Origin: Pseudomonas jinjuensis
GTDB lineage: Bacteria > Pseudomonadota > Gammaproteobacteria > Pseudomonadales > Pseudomonadaceae
Reading direction: 5' to 3'
Assembly: GCF_900103845.1 (NCBI RefSeq)
Contig: NZ_FNIJ01000003.1
Location: 1-64,000, forward strand
DNA length: 64,000 bases
In this document: positions 55,229 to 64,000 of the stretch, one piece after another
How positions within the stretch are numbered: the first letter of the stretch is position 1
Layout: the number at the start of each line of letters is the position of its first letter
The notes under the pieces: model-generated
What the model was told of the DNA's origin: nothing
The model's input: only the letters and a program-made list of their open reading frames with translations
Databases searched by the model: none
Translations under genes and position numbers: made by a program

Positions 55229-56559
55229 GGCGCCTGCTGCTGGCGCTCTGCTGCCTGTGCCCGCTGCTTGCCTTCGCCGCGCCGAAGGTGCTGGTGGAAA
55301 GCCGCCTGCTGCCCGGCGCCGAGGTGGCCGTGGGGCAGACCCTCGACCTGCAGGTCGACGTGCTGGTGGACACCTGGTTCGTCAAGGCGCCGCAGCTGCC
55401 GCCGCTGGAGATCGCCGGCGCGCTGGTCAGTCCGCCGGCCAGCGCCACCCAGCACCTGACCCTGCAGCGCGACGGCGCCACGCTGTTCGGCCTGCGCTAC
55501 GACTACCGCATCACCCCGGTCCGCGCCCAGGGCTTCATTGTCCCGGCGCTGGCGGTCAGCGTCTTCGCCGGCGAGGCCAACGCGCCGGTCCAGCTGCGCA
55601 GCCAGCCGCTGCGCTTCAGCGCCAGCGCCCCGGCCGACGGCCAGGACCTGTTGATCGCCGACGGCGTGCGCCTGAGCCAGCGGATCGAAGGCTCGAACAC
55701 GACGCTGCAGGTCGGCGACAGCGTCACCCGCAGCCTCACCCTGCAGGCCGACGGCGCCCCGGCGATGCTGCTGCCGGCGCTGCCGCTGGCCGAGATCGAG
55801 GGTCTGCGGCGCTATCCGAAGAGCCCGCAGGTCAGCGACATCCCCAGCCCGAACGGGCGCGGCGCGGTGGTCGGCGGCCAGCGCATCGACAGCGCCAGCT
55901 ACGTGATCGAGCGCCCCGGCCACTACAGCCTGCCGGCCATCGAACTGCGCTGGCGGGATGCGGCCAGCGGCGAGGAGCGCAGCGCCCGCCTGCCGGCGCA
56001 GGAGTTCGAAGCCAGCGCCGGTAGCCGCGCCAGCGGGCCCTTCTCCATCGACGAGGAACTGCGCCGGCTCGGCCACGGCGCGCGGATCACCCTGTCCCGC
56101 CACGCCCCGGCGCTGCTGGCGACCTTCTGCCTCGGCGGCGCCCTGCTCTACTGGGGTCTGGCCTGGTGGCGCCCGGCATGGCGCGGCCTGGGGCGCATGC
56201 AGCGTGCATGGCGGAAGGCCTGGCAGGCTTCCGCCGCGCATGCCTGGCTGCGCATTCCGGCGCAGCTGCGCAGCTCTCCCGCGCGGCTCGACGCCCTCTA
56301 CCTGTGGGCCCGCCGCGCCTTCCCCGGCGCCAGCCCGCGGCTGCTCGGCCAGCCGCTGCCCGCCACCCTGCGCCAGCGCCTGCTGGCACTGCTGGACGCC
56401 TGCTACGGCCGCGACGGCAAGCGCGAGGAAGCGCTCGCCGCCCTGCGTCGCGAGCTGCCGGCACTGCGCCGCCAGGCACGCCGCAAGCTCCGGGAAGCCG
56501 CGCCCGACGCCCTCGCCCCGCTCAATCCCGAGCCCCAGGCTCCACCCCGCCGCTCGTAA
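55225..56559 (+). CDS. BatD-like oxygen-tolerance protein
   Basis: A 444-residue BatD family protein. A signal peptide ends near residue 19 (LLAFAA), two or more Ig-like beta domains follow in the periplasm, a transmembrane helix lies at about residues 293-312, and a cytoplasmic basic tail of about 130 residues ends it. ATGA overlap with the VWA-TPR gene makes this the last gene of the MoxR/Bat operon. Bat proteins are linked to aerotolerance or envelope stress in other bacteria; the job in Pseudomonas is not settled. Confidence 0.87.
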   Translation: MRRLLLALCCLCPLLAFAAPKVLVESRLLPGAEVAVGQTLDLQVDVLVDTWFVKAPQLPPLEIAGALVSPPASATQHLTLQRDGATLFGLRYDYRITPVRAQGFIVPALAVSVFAGEANAPVQLRSQPLRFSASAPADGQDLLIADGVRLSQRIEGSNTTLQVGDSVTRSLTLQADGAPAMLLPALPLAEIEGLRRYPKSPQVSDIPSPNGRGAVVGGQRIDSASYVIERPGHYSLPAIELRWRDAASGEERSARLPAQEFEASAGSRASGPFSIDEELRRLGHGARITLSRHAPALLATFCLGGALLYWGLAWWRPAWRGLGRMQRAWRKAWQASAAHAWLRIPAQLRSSPARLDALYLWARRAFPGASPRLLGQPLPATLRQRLLALLDACYGRDGKREEALAALRRELPALRRQARRKLREAAPDALAPLNPEPQAPPRRS

Positions 56560-56724
56560 AAATACGCGGTCACTCGGCCATTCGAACTATCGCCACCCGC
56601 CGCAGGTGGTGCGTAACGTCTGCACACAATTGCAAGCTGGTGAAAACCAGCCGGATATGCCGCTGCCCGCGAACAGCCGTTCCGGGTGCCAAGAAGAACA
56701 ACAGAGAACCAAGGAGTCAGTCAC

Positions 56725-58320
56725 ATGCGTACCTTCAACCGCCGGCTGGCGGGGCTCGCACTCGGTGCTGCCACGCTGCTCGGCGCTTCAATAACTGTCG
56801 CAGCCGACAAGCCGAACATCCTGGTGATCTTCGGCGACGATATCGGCCAGACCAACATCAGCGCCTACTCCATGGGCGTGGTCGGCTATCGCACGCCGAA
56901 CATCGATCGCATCGCCAAAGAGGGCATGCTGTTCACCGACTACTACGGCGAAAACAGCTGCACCGCCGGCCGCTCCACCTTCATCACCGGCCAGGCCTCG
57001 CTGCGTACCGGCCTGACCAAGGTCGGCATTCCCGGCGCGCCGGTCGGCATCCAGGACCGCGACATCACCATGGCCCAGGCGCTCAAGGGCCAGGGCTACG
57101 CCACCGGGCAGTTCGGCAAGAACCACCTCGGCGACCGCGACCAGTTCCTGCCGACCAACCATGGCTTCGACGAGTTCTTCGGCAACCTCTACCACCTCAA
57201 CGCCGAGGAAGAGCCGGAAGCCGCCTACTGGCCGCAGGATCCCAACGATCCCTTCGTCAAGCACTTCTCGCCGCGCGGGGTGATCCACTCCTACGCCGAC
57301 GGCAGGATCGAGGACACCGGCGCGCTGACCAGGAAGCGCATGGAAACCATCGACGACGAGACCACCGCCGCCGCCCAGGTCTTCATCGAGAAGCAGGTCA
57401 AGGCGGACAAGCCGTTCTTCGTCTGGATGAACACCACCCGCATGCACCTGTTCACCCACGTGCGCAAGGAGCATCAGGGCCAGAGCGGCATGCGCGGCAA
57501 CGAGTACGCCGACGGCATGCTCGAGCACGACGGCGACGTCGGCAAGCTGCTGAAGACCCTCGACGACCTCAAGGTCAGCGACAACACCATCGTCGTCTAC
57601 ACCACCGACAATGGCCCGAACCGCTTCACCTGGCCGGACGCGGCGACCTCGCCGTTCCGCAACGAGAAGAACTCCAACTGGGAAGGCGCCTTCCGCGTGC
57701 CGGCGATGGTCCGCTGGCCCGGCCACATCAAGGCGGGCGAAGTCTCCAACGAGATGTTCTCCGGCCTCGACTGGTTCCCCACCATCATGGCCGCCGTCGG
57801 CGTACCGGACGTGAAGGAGAAGCTGCTCAAGGGCTGGGCGCCGGTCGCCGGCGGCAAGACCTTCAAGGTGCACCTGGACGGCTACAACCAGCTCGACTAC
57901 CTGACCGGCAAGGCCAAGCAGGGCGCGCGCAACGAGTTCTACTACTTCAACGACGACGGCGACCTGGTCGCCATGCGCTTCGGCGACTGGAAGGCGGTGT
58001 TCTGCGAGCAGCGCAAGCCGGGCGGCTTCGAGGTATGGAGCGAACCCTTCGTCTGCCTGCGCATACCCAAGCTGTTCAACCTGCGCATGGACCCGTTCGA
58101 AACCGCCGACATCGTCTCCGACCAGTACAACGACTGGCTGGTCAGGAACGCCTACCTGATAGGCATGGCTACCATGAAGTCCTCGCAGTTCCTGCAGACC
58201 TTCGTCGAGTGGCCGCCGAGCCAGCGCCCGGCCAGCTTCACCATCGACCAGGTGCGCAAGGCCGTCGATGCGAAGATCGCCGAGAAGATGAAGCAGCAAC
58301 AGGCTGCACAGCAGCACTGA
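56725..58320 (+). CDS. Arylsulfatase (formylglycine-type sulfatase)
   Basis: A 531-residue exported sulfatase. The signal peptide is about residues 1-26 (ending TVAA). Metal-binding Asp38-Asp39 lie in FGDDIGQTN. The active-site signature is Cys79-Thr-Ala-Gly-Arg83, where Cys would be converted to formylglycine; Ala replaces the more usual Pro at the third place, which is allowed. Later residues are FGKNHLGD and YTTDNGPN. AAGGAG 7-8 nt upstream fixes the ATG at 56725. I see no sulfatase-modifying factor here. The next gene is a multiheme cytochrome, an unusual neighbour. Confidence 0.9.
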   Translation: MRTFNRRLAGLALGAATLLGASITVAADKPNILVIFGDDIGQTNISAYSMGVVGYRTPNIDRIAKEGMLFTDYYGENSCTAGRSTFITGQASLRTGLTKVGIPGAPVGIQDRDITMAQALKGQGYATGQFGKNHLGDRDQFLPTNHGFDEFFGNLYHLNAEEEPEAAYWPQDPNDPFVKHFSPRGVIHSYADGRIEDTGALTRKRMETIDDETTAAAQVFIEKQVKADKPFFVWMNTTRMHLFTHVRKEHQGQSGMRGNEYADGMLEHDGDVGKLLKTLDDLKVSDNTIVVYTTDNGPNRFTWPDAATSPFRNEKNSNWEGAFRVPAMVRWPGHIKAGEVSNEMFSGLDWFPTIMAAVGVPDVKEKLLKGWAPVAGGKTFKVHLDGYNQLDYLTGKAKQGARNEFYYFNDDGDLVAMRFGDWKAVFCEQRKPGGFEVWSEPFVCLRIPKLFNLRMDPFETADIVSDQYNDWLVRNAYLIGMATMKSSQFLQTFVEWPPSQRPASFTIDQVRKAVDAKIAEKMKQQQAAQQH

Positions 58321-58331
58321 GGCTGATCGTT

Positions 58332-58355
58332 CCCTCTCCCCGCGCGGGGAGGGGG
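58332..58355 (+). terminator. GC hairpin after the sulfatase gene
   Basis: CTCCCC-GCGC-GGGGAG inside a longer pyrimidine/purine palindrome, 12 nt after the stop. There is no T-run, so termination is only possible. Confidence 0.4.
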
Positions 58356-58457
58356 AATACCCCCACGAAATCCTCCCCGCCCCACCCGCCACGCGGTTTG
58401 ACATCCCCCCGGCAGTCACCGAAGCTGCTCGCTCCGTGAAATCCGCCGCCTATCCAC

Positions 58458-60812
58458 ATGCCCGATAACAACAACGCCCCCAATCCGCTGGTGCGCCGCA
58501 TCGCCTTCGGCCTCGCCTGCTTCCTGCTGGTCGCCGCCGCCGGCGCCTGGTGGTATGTGCAGAGCAGCACCCCGCAGCCGCAACTGGCGCCACGTCCGCA
58601 GCCGCAGCAGGCCAAGCCCGCCGCCCCGGCGAAGGTGGAAGCGCCGGCCAGCCTGGTCGCCGAGCAGCAGTGCCAGGGCTGCCACCAGGACCAGTTCAAG
58701 GACTGGCAGCGCTCGCACCACCAGAAGGCCATGCAGGAAGCCAGCGCCGATACCGTGCTCGGCGACTTCAACGAGGCGACCTTCAAGGGCACGGTGGAGA
58801 CCACCCGCTTCTTCCGGAAGGACGGCGCATTCTGGGTCAACACCCCCGGCGCCGACGGCAAGCCGGCGGACTTCAGGGTCGCCTACACCTTCGGCATCGA
58901 GCCGCTGCAGCAGTACCTGCTGGAATACCCCGGCGGCCGCCTGCAGGCCCTCGGCGTGGCCTGGGATACGCAGAAGAAGCGCTGGTTCGAGCTGATGCCC
59001 GGCGAGCGCATCGACCACAAGGACGAGCTGCACTGGACCCGTCCGACGCAGAACGCCAACTTCATGTGCGTCGAGTGCCACACCACCGGCTTCAAGCGCA
59101 ATTTCGACGCGCAGAAGGACAGCTTCGCCAGCCAGTGGCATGCGCTTGGCGTCGGCTGCCAGTCCTGCCACGGCCCGGCGTCGAAGCACCTGGAATGGGC
59201 GGCCAAGCCCGACCGCAATGCCGCGAAAGGCTTCGACGTGCCGCTCAAGGGCAGCGACAAGGTCACCCTGGTGGAAACCTGCGGCCGCTGCCACGCGCGC
59301 CGCGCGCCGCTGGCCGACGGCTTCGAGCAGAAGCACCGGCTGATGGACGACTACCTGCCGAGCAACCTCACCCGCGAGCTGTACCAGATCGACGGCAAGA
59401 TCAAGGACGAGGTGTTCGAATACGGCTCCTTCACCCAGAGCAAGATGTTCGCCAAGGGCGTGAAGTGCACCGACTGCCACAACCCGCACAGCGGCGAGCT
59501 GAAGGCACAGGGCAACGGCGTCTGCCTGCAGTGCCACAACACCGCCGGCAAGCCGACGCGCCCCGGCATCGACGGCGCCGGGCTGAAGGCGAAGAACTAC
59601 GACTCGCCGGAGCACCATCATCACCAGCCGGGCAGCCCGGGCGCGCAGTGCACCTCCTGCCACATGCCGGGCAAGTTCTACATGGTCAACGACTACCGTC
59701 ACGACCACGGCTTCACCCTGCCCAACCCGGCCCATGCACAGCGCATCGGCGCGCCCGACGCCTGCCTGACCTGTCACCAGGACACCCCGGCGAGCAAGGT
59801 CGCCAAGCAGTTCCGCCAGTGGTTCGCCGAGCGGATACCGGAACGCCCGGCGCCGTCGAGCAACCCGGCGCCGCGCTACGACGACAGCCTGTGGAAGGCC
59901 CGTGAAGGCAAGCCCGGTGCCTCCCGCGCGCTGCACCTGGCGCTGGAATCCAGGGACCTGCCGGCGATCCGCCGCGCCACCCTGCTCGCCGAGCTGCCGG
60001 CCTACCCCAGCCAGCGCTCCATGGAGCTGGCCGCCATCGCCCTGAACAACGCCGACCCGCAGGTACGCCACGCCGCCGTCGAGGCGCTCGGCATGCTCGC
60101 CCCGCCGCAGCAGCAGCTCAGCCTGCTGGTGCCGCGCCTGGGCGATCCGGTGCGCGCGGTGCGCATCGCCGCCGCCTGGCAGCTGGCGCAACTGCCGCCG
60201 CAGCTGCGCGCCAGCATCGACTCGCTGCTCGGCAAGGGGCTGGAGGAGTACGAGCAGGTGCAGCTGAGCCTGGCCGAGCGCGCCGAGGCCAATCTCAACC
60301 GCGCCCTGCTGTACCAGGCGACCGGCCGCGCCAACGAAGTGGAATCCGCCCTGCGCGCCGCGCTGAAGCGCGATCCCGGCTTCCTCCCGGCGATCGTCAG
60401 CCTGTCGCAGTGGCTGGAGAACAACTACCGCGCCGACGAGGCCCGGCAGATCCTCGACGACGCCATCCGCCGCTATCCGCAGGCCGGCCTGCTGCAGCAC
60501 GCCCGCGGCCTGAGCCTGGTGCGCAAGGGCGAGCGCGAGGCGGCGCTGAAGGCGTTCAGGGACGCCGTGCGCCTCAGCCCGGACGACGCCCAGTTCCGCT
60601 TCGTGCTGGCCATCGCCCTGCACGACAGCGGCCAGCCGGACGCGGCCAACCAGGAGCTGGAGCAACTCCTGCAGCGCCACCCGGCCAACCGCGGCGCGCG
60701 CCTGACCCTGGTGGACTACCTGCGCGAGGGCGGACAGATGCAGAAGGTGCAGATGCTGATGGCCGAGCTGGAGCAGCAGAATCCGGATGATCCGGCGTTG
60801 CGGCGGGAGTAA
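58458..60812 (+). CDS. Octaheme cytochrome c with HEAT-like and TPR repeats
   Basis: A 784-residue protein with one N-terminal membrane helix (about residues 14-33), then a region with eight CxxCH heme-binding sites: CQGCH (residue 72), CVECH, CQSCH, CGRCH, CTDCH, CLQCH, CTSCH and CLTCH (near residue 435). A HEAT-like helical part (NADPQVRHAAVEALGML) and tandem TPRs follow to the C-terminus. The fusion suggests a periplasmic redox protein with a protein-docking arm. Such c554/DmsE-like multiheme proteins serve electron transfer or small-molecule reduction. I know no defined partner for this form in Pseudomonas. Confidence 0.88.
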   Translation: MPDNNNAPNPLVRRIAFGLACFLLVAAAGAWWYVQSSTPQPQLAPRPQPQQAKPAAPAKVEAPASLVAEQQCQGCHQDQFKDWQRSHHQKAMQEASADTVLGDFNEATFKGTVETTRFFRKDGAFWVNTPGADGKPADFRVAYTFGIEPLQQYLLEYPGGRLQALGVAWDTQKKRWFELMPGERIDHKDELHWTRPTQNANFMCVECHTTGFKRNFDAQKDSFASQWHALGVGCQSCHGPASKHLEWAAKPDRNAAKGFDVPLKGSDKVTLVETCGRCHARRAPLADGFEQKHRLMDDYLPSNLTRELYQIDGKIKDEVFEYGSFTQSKMFAKGVKCTDCHNPHSGELKAQGNGVCLQCHNTAGKPTRPGIDGAGLKAKNYDSPEHHHHQPGSPGAQCTSCHMPGKFYMVNDYRHDHGFTLPNPAHAQRIGAPDACLTCHQDTPASKVAKQFRQWFAERIPERPAPSSNPAPRYDDSLWKAREGKPGASRALHLALESRDLPAIRRATLLAELPAYPSQRSMELAAIALNNADPQVRHAAVEALGMLAPPQQQLSLLVPRLGDPVRAVRIAAAWQLAQLPPQLRASIDSLLGKGLEEYEQVQLSLAERAEANLNRALLYQATGRANEVESALRAALKRDPGFLPAIVSLSQWLENNYRADEARQILDDAIRRYPQAGLLQHARGLSLVRKGEREAALKAFRDAVRLSPDDAQFRFVLAIALHDSGQPDAANQELEQLLQRHPANRGARLTLVDYLREGGQMQKVQMLMAELEQQNPDDPALRRE

Positions 60813-60890
60813 GGTTTTCGCCGGTACCCCTGCGGCGGATAACGCTGGCGCGTTATTCGCCCTACGCGCTACCGGCTGCACGAACCTGTA

Positions 60891-60946
60891 GGAGCGGGCC
60901 ATGCCCGCGACATCGCAATGGGTCGCGGGCATGGCCCGTTCCTACA
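60891..60946. repeat. REP inverted pair
   Basis: TGTAGGAGCGGGCCATGCCC and GGGCATGGCCCGTTCCTACA face each other around ATCGCAATGG, between convergent genes; they may act as a bidirectional terminator. Confidence 0.8.
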
Positions 60947-60968
60947 AATGGCACGCGGCAGAAAGCCT

Positions 60969-62012
60969 TCAGTCGAGCAGCGCCACCTGCACGTCGCGCG
61001 CCCCCTCGTAGGGGTTGCGCCCGTGCCAGACCTGCAGGTTGTCGAGGATCATGATGTCGCCGGGCTGCCAGTCCCAGCAGTAGGTGACTTCGTCGAGGGC
61101 CCGCATGAAGACCTCGATCTCCGCCGTTTCCAGTCTCTGGCCATTGCCGAGGTAGGTACCTGACGGATGCTTCTGCGCCTTGCGCACCGCTTCGTGCAGT
61201 TCGGCGTTCTCGCCTTCCGGCCGATAGGCATCGTGGAACACGTGCACCAGCGAGCGGTAGAGCTTCCTGCCGGTCCGCGGATGGGTGACGAAGGGTTCGA
61301 GCAGGTTGAACACGGTCAGCGTGCCGTTGTCGTTCCACAGCGGCTGCAGTCCGCGCTCGGCGCAGAGCCTTTCCACCTCGTCGGGATCGTCGGTGCCGAA
61401 ACCGATGTTCCAGCCGATCGTCTCCATGACCTCCACCGAGCGCTCCATGCCGTCGCTCTTCGCGCCGTAGTTGCGGGTCAGGCGCACGCCCAGGCGTTCG
61501 ATCTTCTCCACCAGTTCCGCCGGCAATGCATCGACCAGGTTGCGCACGTCGCCGATCACGGTTTCGCCGCCACGGGTGGCCGGCTGGCGGCAGAAGAAGG
61601 CGATGCGCTTCGGATAGTCGCGCATGTAGGCCATCTCCGAATGCAGCGGCAGCTTCACCGGCGCCGCCAGGCGGGTCGCTTCCATCACCCGCCCGCTGAT
61701 CTGCGTGCGCGGCGCCACGCCGCCGGCATAGCCGGTCTCGAAGGTCGGGAAGAGTTCCACCAGGCGGGCGAAGTCGGCGGTTTCCCGGGTCGGGAAGCCG
61801 CGCAGGACGACGCCGCCGTGCTCGACGATCAATTGGTCCAGCAGCGGCCGGCAACGTTCCGCCCAGGCCCGGAAGCGCTGCGCATCCTGCAGCGCCGCAC
61901 CGCGCGGCTGGATGAACAGCGGCGGCCTGCCGGGACGCAGGACGTGGCACTGCACGTCCGCGCCCAGCTCCGCCGCCTCAACGGGCCAGATACCCGGGTT
62001 CATGTCGTTCAT
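60969..62012 (-). CDS. TauD/TfdA-family Fe(II)/2-oxoglutarate dioxygenase
   Basis: A 347-residue 2-oxoglutarate-dependent oxygenase. The iron site is His124-x-Glu126 (LPLHSEMAYM) with a distal His in LQVWHGRNPYEG and a nearby Arg in the C-terminal GARDVQVALLD for 2-oxoglutarate. HxE in place of the usual HxD is tolerated in this group. CAAGGAG precedes the ATG at 62012. It is probably co-transcribed with the class II aldolase gene upstream (41-nt gap) and divergent from an AraC-family gene. The substrate is unknown; some relatives hydroxylate amino acids or natural products. Confidence 0.88.
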   Translation of the reverse strand: MNDMNPGIWPVEAAELGADVQCHVLRPGRPPLFIQPRGAALQDAQRFRAWAERCRPLLDQLIVEHGGVVLRGFPTRETADFARLVELFPTFETGYAGGVAPRTQISGRVMEATRLAAPVKLPLHSEMAYMRDYPKRIAFFCRQPATRGGETVIGDVRNLVDALPAELVEKIERLGVRLTRNYGAKSDGMERSVEVMETIGWNIGFGTDDPDEVERLCAERGLQPLWNDNGTLTVFNLLEPFVTHPRTGRKLYRSLVHVFHDAYRPEGENAELHEAVRKAQKHPSGTYLGNGQRLETAEIEVFMRALDEVTYCWDWQPGDIMILDNLQVWHGRNPYEGARDVQVALLD

Positions 62013-62053
62013 ACGCTGTCTCCTTGTTGTTCTTGTCGGACTGTATGGGGAAA

Positions 62054-62830
62054 TCAGTTGCGGAAGGACGGATCGCTGCGATCCAGTTCGCGCAGCACCG
62101 CGGCCCACTCCTGGCGGCCGCGGTTCTTCAGTTGGCCGAACAGCGACTTGCTGGTTTCCAGCGCCTCGCGGCTCGGCATGATCAGCTCGCCGGCGGCCAT
62201 GGCGTCGACCTGGATGCGGCAGGCGCATTCCAGCCAGTAGATGTTGAAGAAGGCCTCGGCGGCGGTGGCGCCGCACACCATCAGGCCGTGGTTGCGCATG
62301 ATCAGCGCGTCGTGGCTGCCGAGGTCGGCGAGCAGCCGCTCCTGCTGGGCGAGGTCCACCACCGGGCCGGTGAAGTCGTGGTAGCCGACCCGGTCGTGGA
62401 ACATGTGCGAATGCTGGGAGATCGGCAGCAGCCCGCAGGCCATGGCGGATACCGCCGAGCCGGCGCGCGAATGGGTGTGCAGGACGACATGCGCATCCGG
62501 ACGGGCGGCGTGCACCGCGGTGTGGATGACGTAGGCGGCGGGATTGATGCTGAAGCCGTCGTCGGGCTTGTACAGCAGGGTGCCGTCGAGGTGGATCTTG
62601 TACAGGCCGGAAGCGGTGATTTCCTTGTACAGCATGCCGAACGGGTTGAGCAGGATGTGCTCGGGTTCGCCCGGTACCCGCGCGGTGATGTGGTTGTAGA
62701 TCAGGTCGGTCATGCCGTACGCGTAGATCGCGCGGTACAGCGCGGCCAGTTCGACGCGCATCTCCCATTCGGCCTGGGAAATCTCGCCCTCGACCACCTT
62801 CGTCTCGATCCGATGCATCTTCGCCATCAT
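62054..62830 (-). CDS. Class II aldolase/adducin-family protein
   Basis: A 258-residue class II aldolase/adducin-domain protein. The zinc site is visible as HTHSRAG, with another His in RNHGLMVCG. The N-terminal AIYAYGMTDLIYNHITARVPG is typical of the adducin-like branch, which is more often a decarboxylase or epimerase-like enzyme than an aldolase. AAGGAG lies 7 nt before the ATG at 62830. It is first gene of a two-gene unit with the TauD-like enzyme. Confidence 0.87.
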   Translation of the reverse strand: MMAKMHRIETKVVEGEISQAEWEMRVELAALYRAIYAYGMTDLIYNHITARVPGEPEHILLNPFGMLYKEITASGLYKIHLDGTLLYKPDDGFSINPAAYVIHTAVHAARPDAHVVLHTHSRAGSAVSAMACGLLPISQHSHMFHDRVGYHDFTGPVVDLAQQERLLADLGSHDALIMRNHGLMVCGATAAEAFFNIYWLECACRIQVDAMAAGELIMPSREALETSKSLFGQLKNRGRQEWAAVLRELDRSDPSFRN

Positions 62831-62888
62831 TTCTCTTCTCCTTGGAATATCCGTGCCCAGTTATAGAGAAATGCCACGGCGATCGACG

Positions 62889-62940
62889 ATGACCTGAACG
62901 GCCAATTCGGTTGACAGTTTTGGTCATGCCTTCCTAGATT
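62889..62940 (+). promoter_or_regulatory. Divergent control region with sigma-70-like promoter for the AraC-type gene
   Basis: TTGACA (62911-62916), 18-bp spacer and TAGATT (62935-62940) point toward the regulator gene. An inverted repeat ATGACC ... GGTCAT (about 62889-62894 and 62922-62927) brackets the -35 box and may be an operator for it. Confidence 0.5.
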
Positions 62941-62974
62941 CGGAACTTTCGTCCCAGCCAGATGACCCCGCGTA

Positions 62975-63991
62975 ATGGACAACGCCAGCGTCTCGATGCA
63001 CTACGTCCGTGCCATCGCCGCCCTCCTGCTCGAACGCTCCATCGATCCCGCCCCGCTGCTCGACAGCCTGGGCATCGATGCCGGGCAGCTCCACCACGCA
63101 TGCGCGCGCATGCCGACGACCAGCTTCGTCGCCCTGTGGGACCAGGCCTCGCGACTGCTCGATGACGAGTTCATGGGCCAGGACAGGCGGCGCATGAAGA
63201 TCGGCAGCAGCGAGATGCTCTGCCACCTGCTGATCCACTGCGCCACCCTCGGCGAGGCGCTGCAGCGCATGGCGCAGTTCTTCAACCTGCAGCTGGACGA
63301 CTTCCATTGCGTGCTGGAAAGCGACGGCCCGCATGCGCGCCTGATCGTCACCGAGCGCCCCGGCGCGCGGACACCGCGCGTGCTCGGCCATGAGGTCCTG
63401 CTGCTGCGCCAGTACGCCATCGCCTGCTGGCTGGCGGGGCGGCGCATCGCGCTGCTCGGCGTCGGCTTCGCCCATGCCCACGCGGAGTATCAGGAGGAAT
63501 ACGAGCTGCTGTTCGACGCCGACTTCCACTTCGCCCAGCCGTATTCCTCGCTGACCTTCGAAGCCGCCTGCCTGCAGCTGCCGGTGGTGCAGAACAGCCT
63601 GACGCTGGACGCCTTCCTGCACGACATGTTCGACCTGACGCTGCACCGCTACAGCAATGGCAGCGGCCTCGCGGCGCGCATCCGGCGCAGGCTGCGCACC
63701 CTGCCCTACGACCAGTGGCCAGGCTTCGCCTGCGTGGCGCAGCGCCTCAACGTCAGCCAGTCGACCCTGCGCCGACGGCTGGAGAAGGAGGGGCAATCGT
63801 TCCAGGCGATCAAGGACGACTTGCGCAAGGATCTCGCCATCGAACAGCTCGGCTGCTCGACCCGCAGCGTCGGCGAGATCGCCGCGCAGCTCGGCTTCGC
63901 CGAACCCAGCGTGTTCCACCGCGCCTTCCGCAAATGGACCGGCACCTCGCCCGGGGAATACCGGCGGCGGTTGCAGGACGATCGAGACTGA
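62975..63991 (+). CDS. AraC-family regulator (OruR/ArgR-like N-terminal domain)
   Basis: A 338-residue AraC-type protein with the arabinose-binding-like N-terminal domain of the OruR subgroup (VRAIAALLLERSIDPAPLLDSLGID). The C-terminal double helix-turn-helix has RLNVSQSTLRRRLEKEGQSF and IAAQLGFAEPSVFHRAFRKWTG. It reads divergently from the class II aldolase/TauD unit, which it most likely controls. It differs from the XylS-like protein at 17.7 kb in its sensor domain. The stop is at 63991, so the gene is complete. Confidence 0.88.
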   Translation: MDNASVSMHYVRAIAALLLERSIDPAPLLDSLGIDAGQLHHACARMPTTSFVALWDQASRLLDDEFMGQDRRRMKIGSSEMLCHLLIHCATLGEALQRMAQFFNLQLDDFHCVLESDGPHARLIVTERPGARTPRVLGHEVLLLRQYAIACWLAGRRIALLGVGFAHAHAEYQEEYELLFDADFHFAQPYSSLTFEAACLQLPVVQNSLTLDAFLHDMFDLTLHRYSNGSGLAARIRRRLRTLPYDQWPGFACVAQRLNVSQSTLRRRLEKEGQSFQAIKDDLRKDLAIEQLGCSTRSVGEIAAQLGFAEPSVFHRAFRKWTGTSPGEYRRRLQDDRD

Positions 63992-64000
63992 CGCAGGGCG

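Overview
The window is GC-rich (roughly two thirds G+C) chromosomal DNA. It carries a conserved gammaproteobacterial core block (rsmD, two M16 peptidases, ftsY-ftsE-ftsX-rpoH, mtgA, thiS-thiG, trmB, thyA). That order, and the proteins themselves, match the genus Pseudomonas as I know it from P. aeruginosa. Abundant Pseudomonas-type REP palindromes and a REP-associated tyrosine transposase agree. I cannot name the species; a soil or environmental Pseudomonas is my inference. I saw no rRNA, tRNA, CRISPR array or integrase.

Region 1 (about 2.0-31.3 kb) is a catabolic superoperon. Operon 1 (2.08-8.85 kb) encodes a full meta-cleavage lower pathway (mhpB, mhpC, mhpD, mhpF, mhpE) plus a chemoreceptor. 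Operon 2 (9.06-17.27 kb) encodes a membrane-anchored Ycf48-like beta-propeller, an RND/MMPL permease, a DUF1302 outer-membrane protein, a DUF1329 protein, a zinc-type dehydrogenase and a cupin. A XylS-like AraC-family regulator follows. Operon 3 (19.16-22.81 kb) encodes a carbazole-dioxygenase-like Rieske oxygenase, an alpha/beta hydrolase and an amidase. A REP/RAYT unit separates it from operon 4 (23.71-31.31 kb): the oxygenase reductase, an M20-like protein, an Asp/Glu-racemase-like protein, a second amidase, an SDR, a BphC-type extradiol dioxygenase, a second meta-cleavage-product hydrolase and a lipocalin-like protein.

The four operons share one promoter design that I could read directly. 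It is two direct half-sites of the form TGCA-N6-GGATA spaced 20 bp apart, followed 21-22 bp later by a TAGAGT-like -10 box. This matches the known XylS operator form, so the regulator encoded in the middle of the cluster probably controls all four as one regulon. The expected flow is uptake or envelope passage (operon 2), ring hydroxylation (Rieske oxygenase and reductase), first ring cleavage (BphC type), hydrolysis, possible amide hydrolysis, then a second ring cleavage by MhpB to pyruvate and acetyl-CoA. The substrate is not known to me. Two adjacent operon-4 proteins have lost the catalytic residues of their families, which makes this the best candidate for undescribed chemistry.

Region 2 (31.5-46.4 kb) is housekeeping: rsmD, M16 peptidase pair, ftsYEX, rpoH, mtgA, thiSG, trmB, two glycine-zipper paralogues and thyA. 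Region 3 (46.6-50.0 kb) is a three-subunit periplasmic FAD sugar/gluconate dehydrogenase with a triheme cytochrome. Region 4 (50.2-56.6 kb) is a MoxR/BatABD-type operon. Region 5 (56.7-60.8 kb) has an arylsulfatase and an octaheme cytochrome c fused to HEAT/TPR-like repeats. Region 6 (61.0-64.0 kb) has a TauD-family dioxygenase and a class II aldolase, divergent from an AraC-family regulator. Two short repeat families occur between genes, one of them carrying a nested 55-bp mini-element at two positions.
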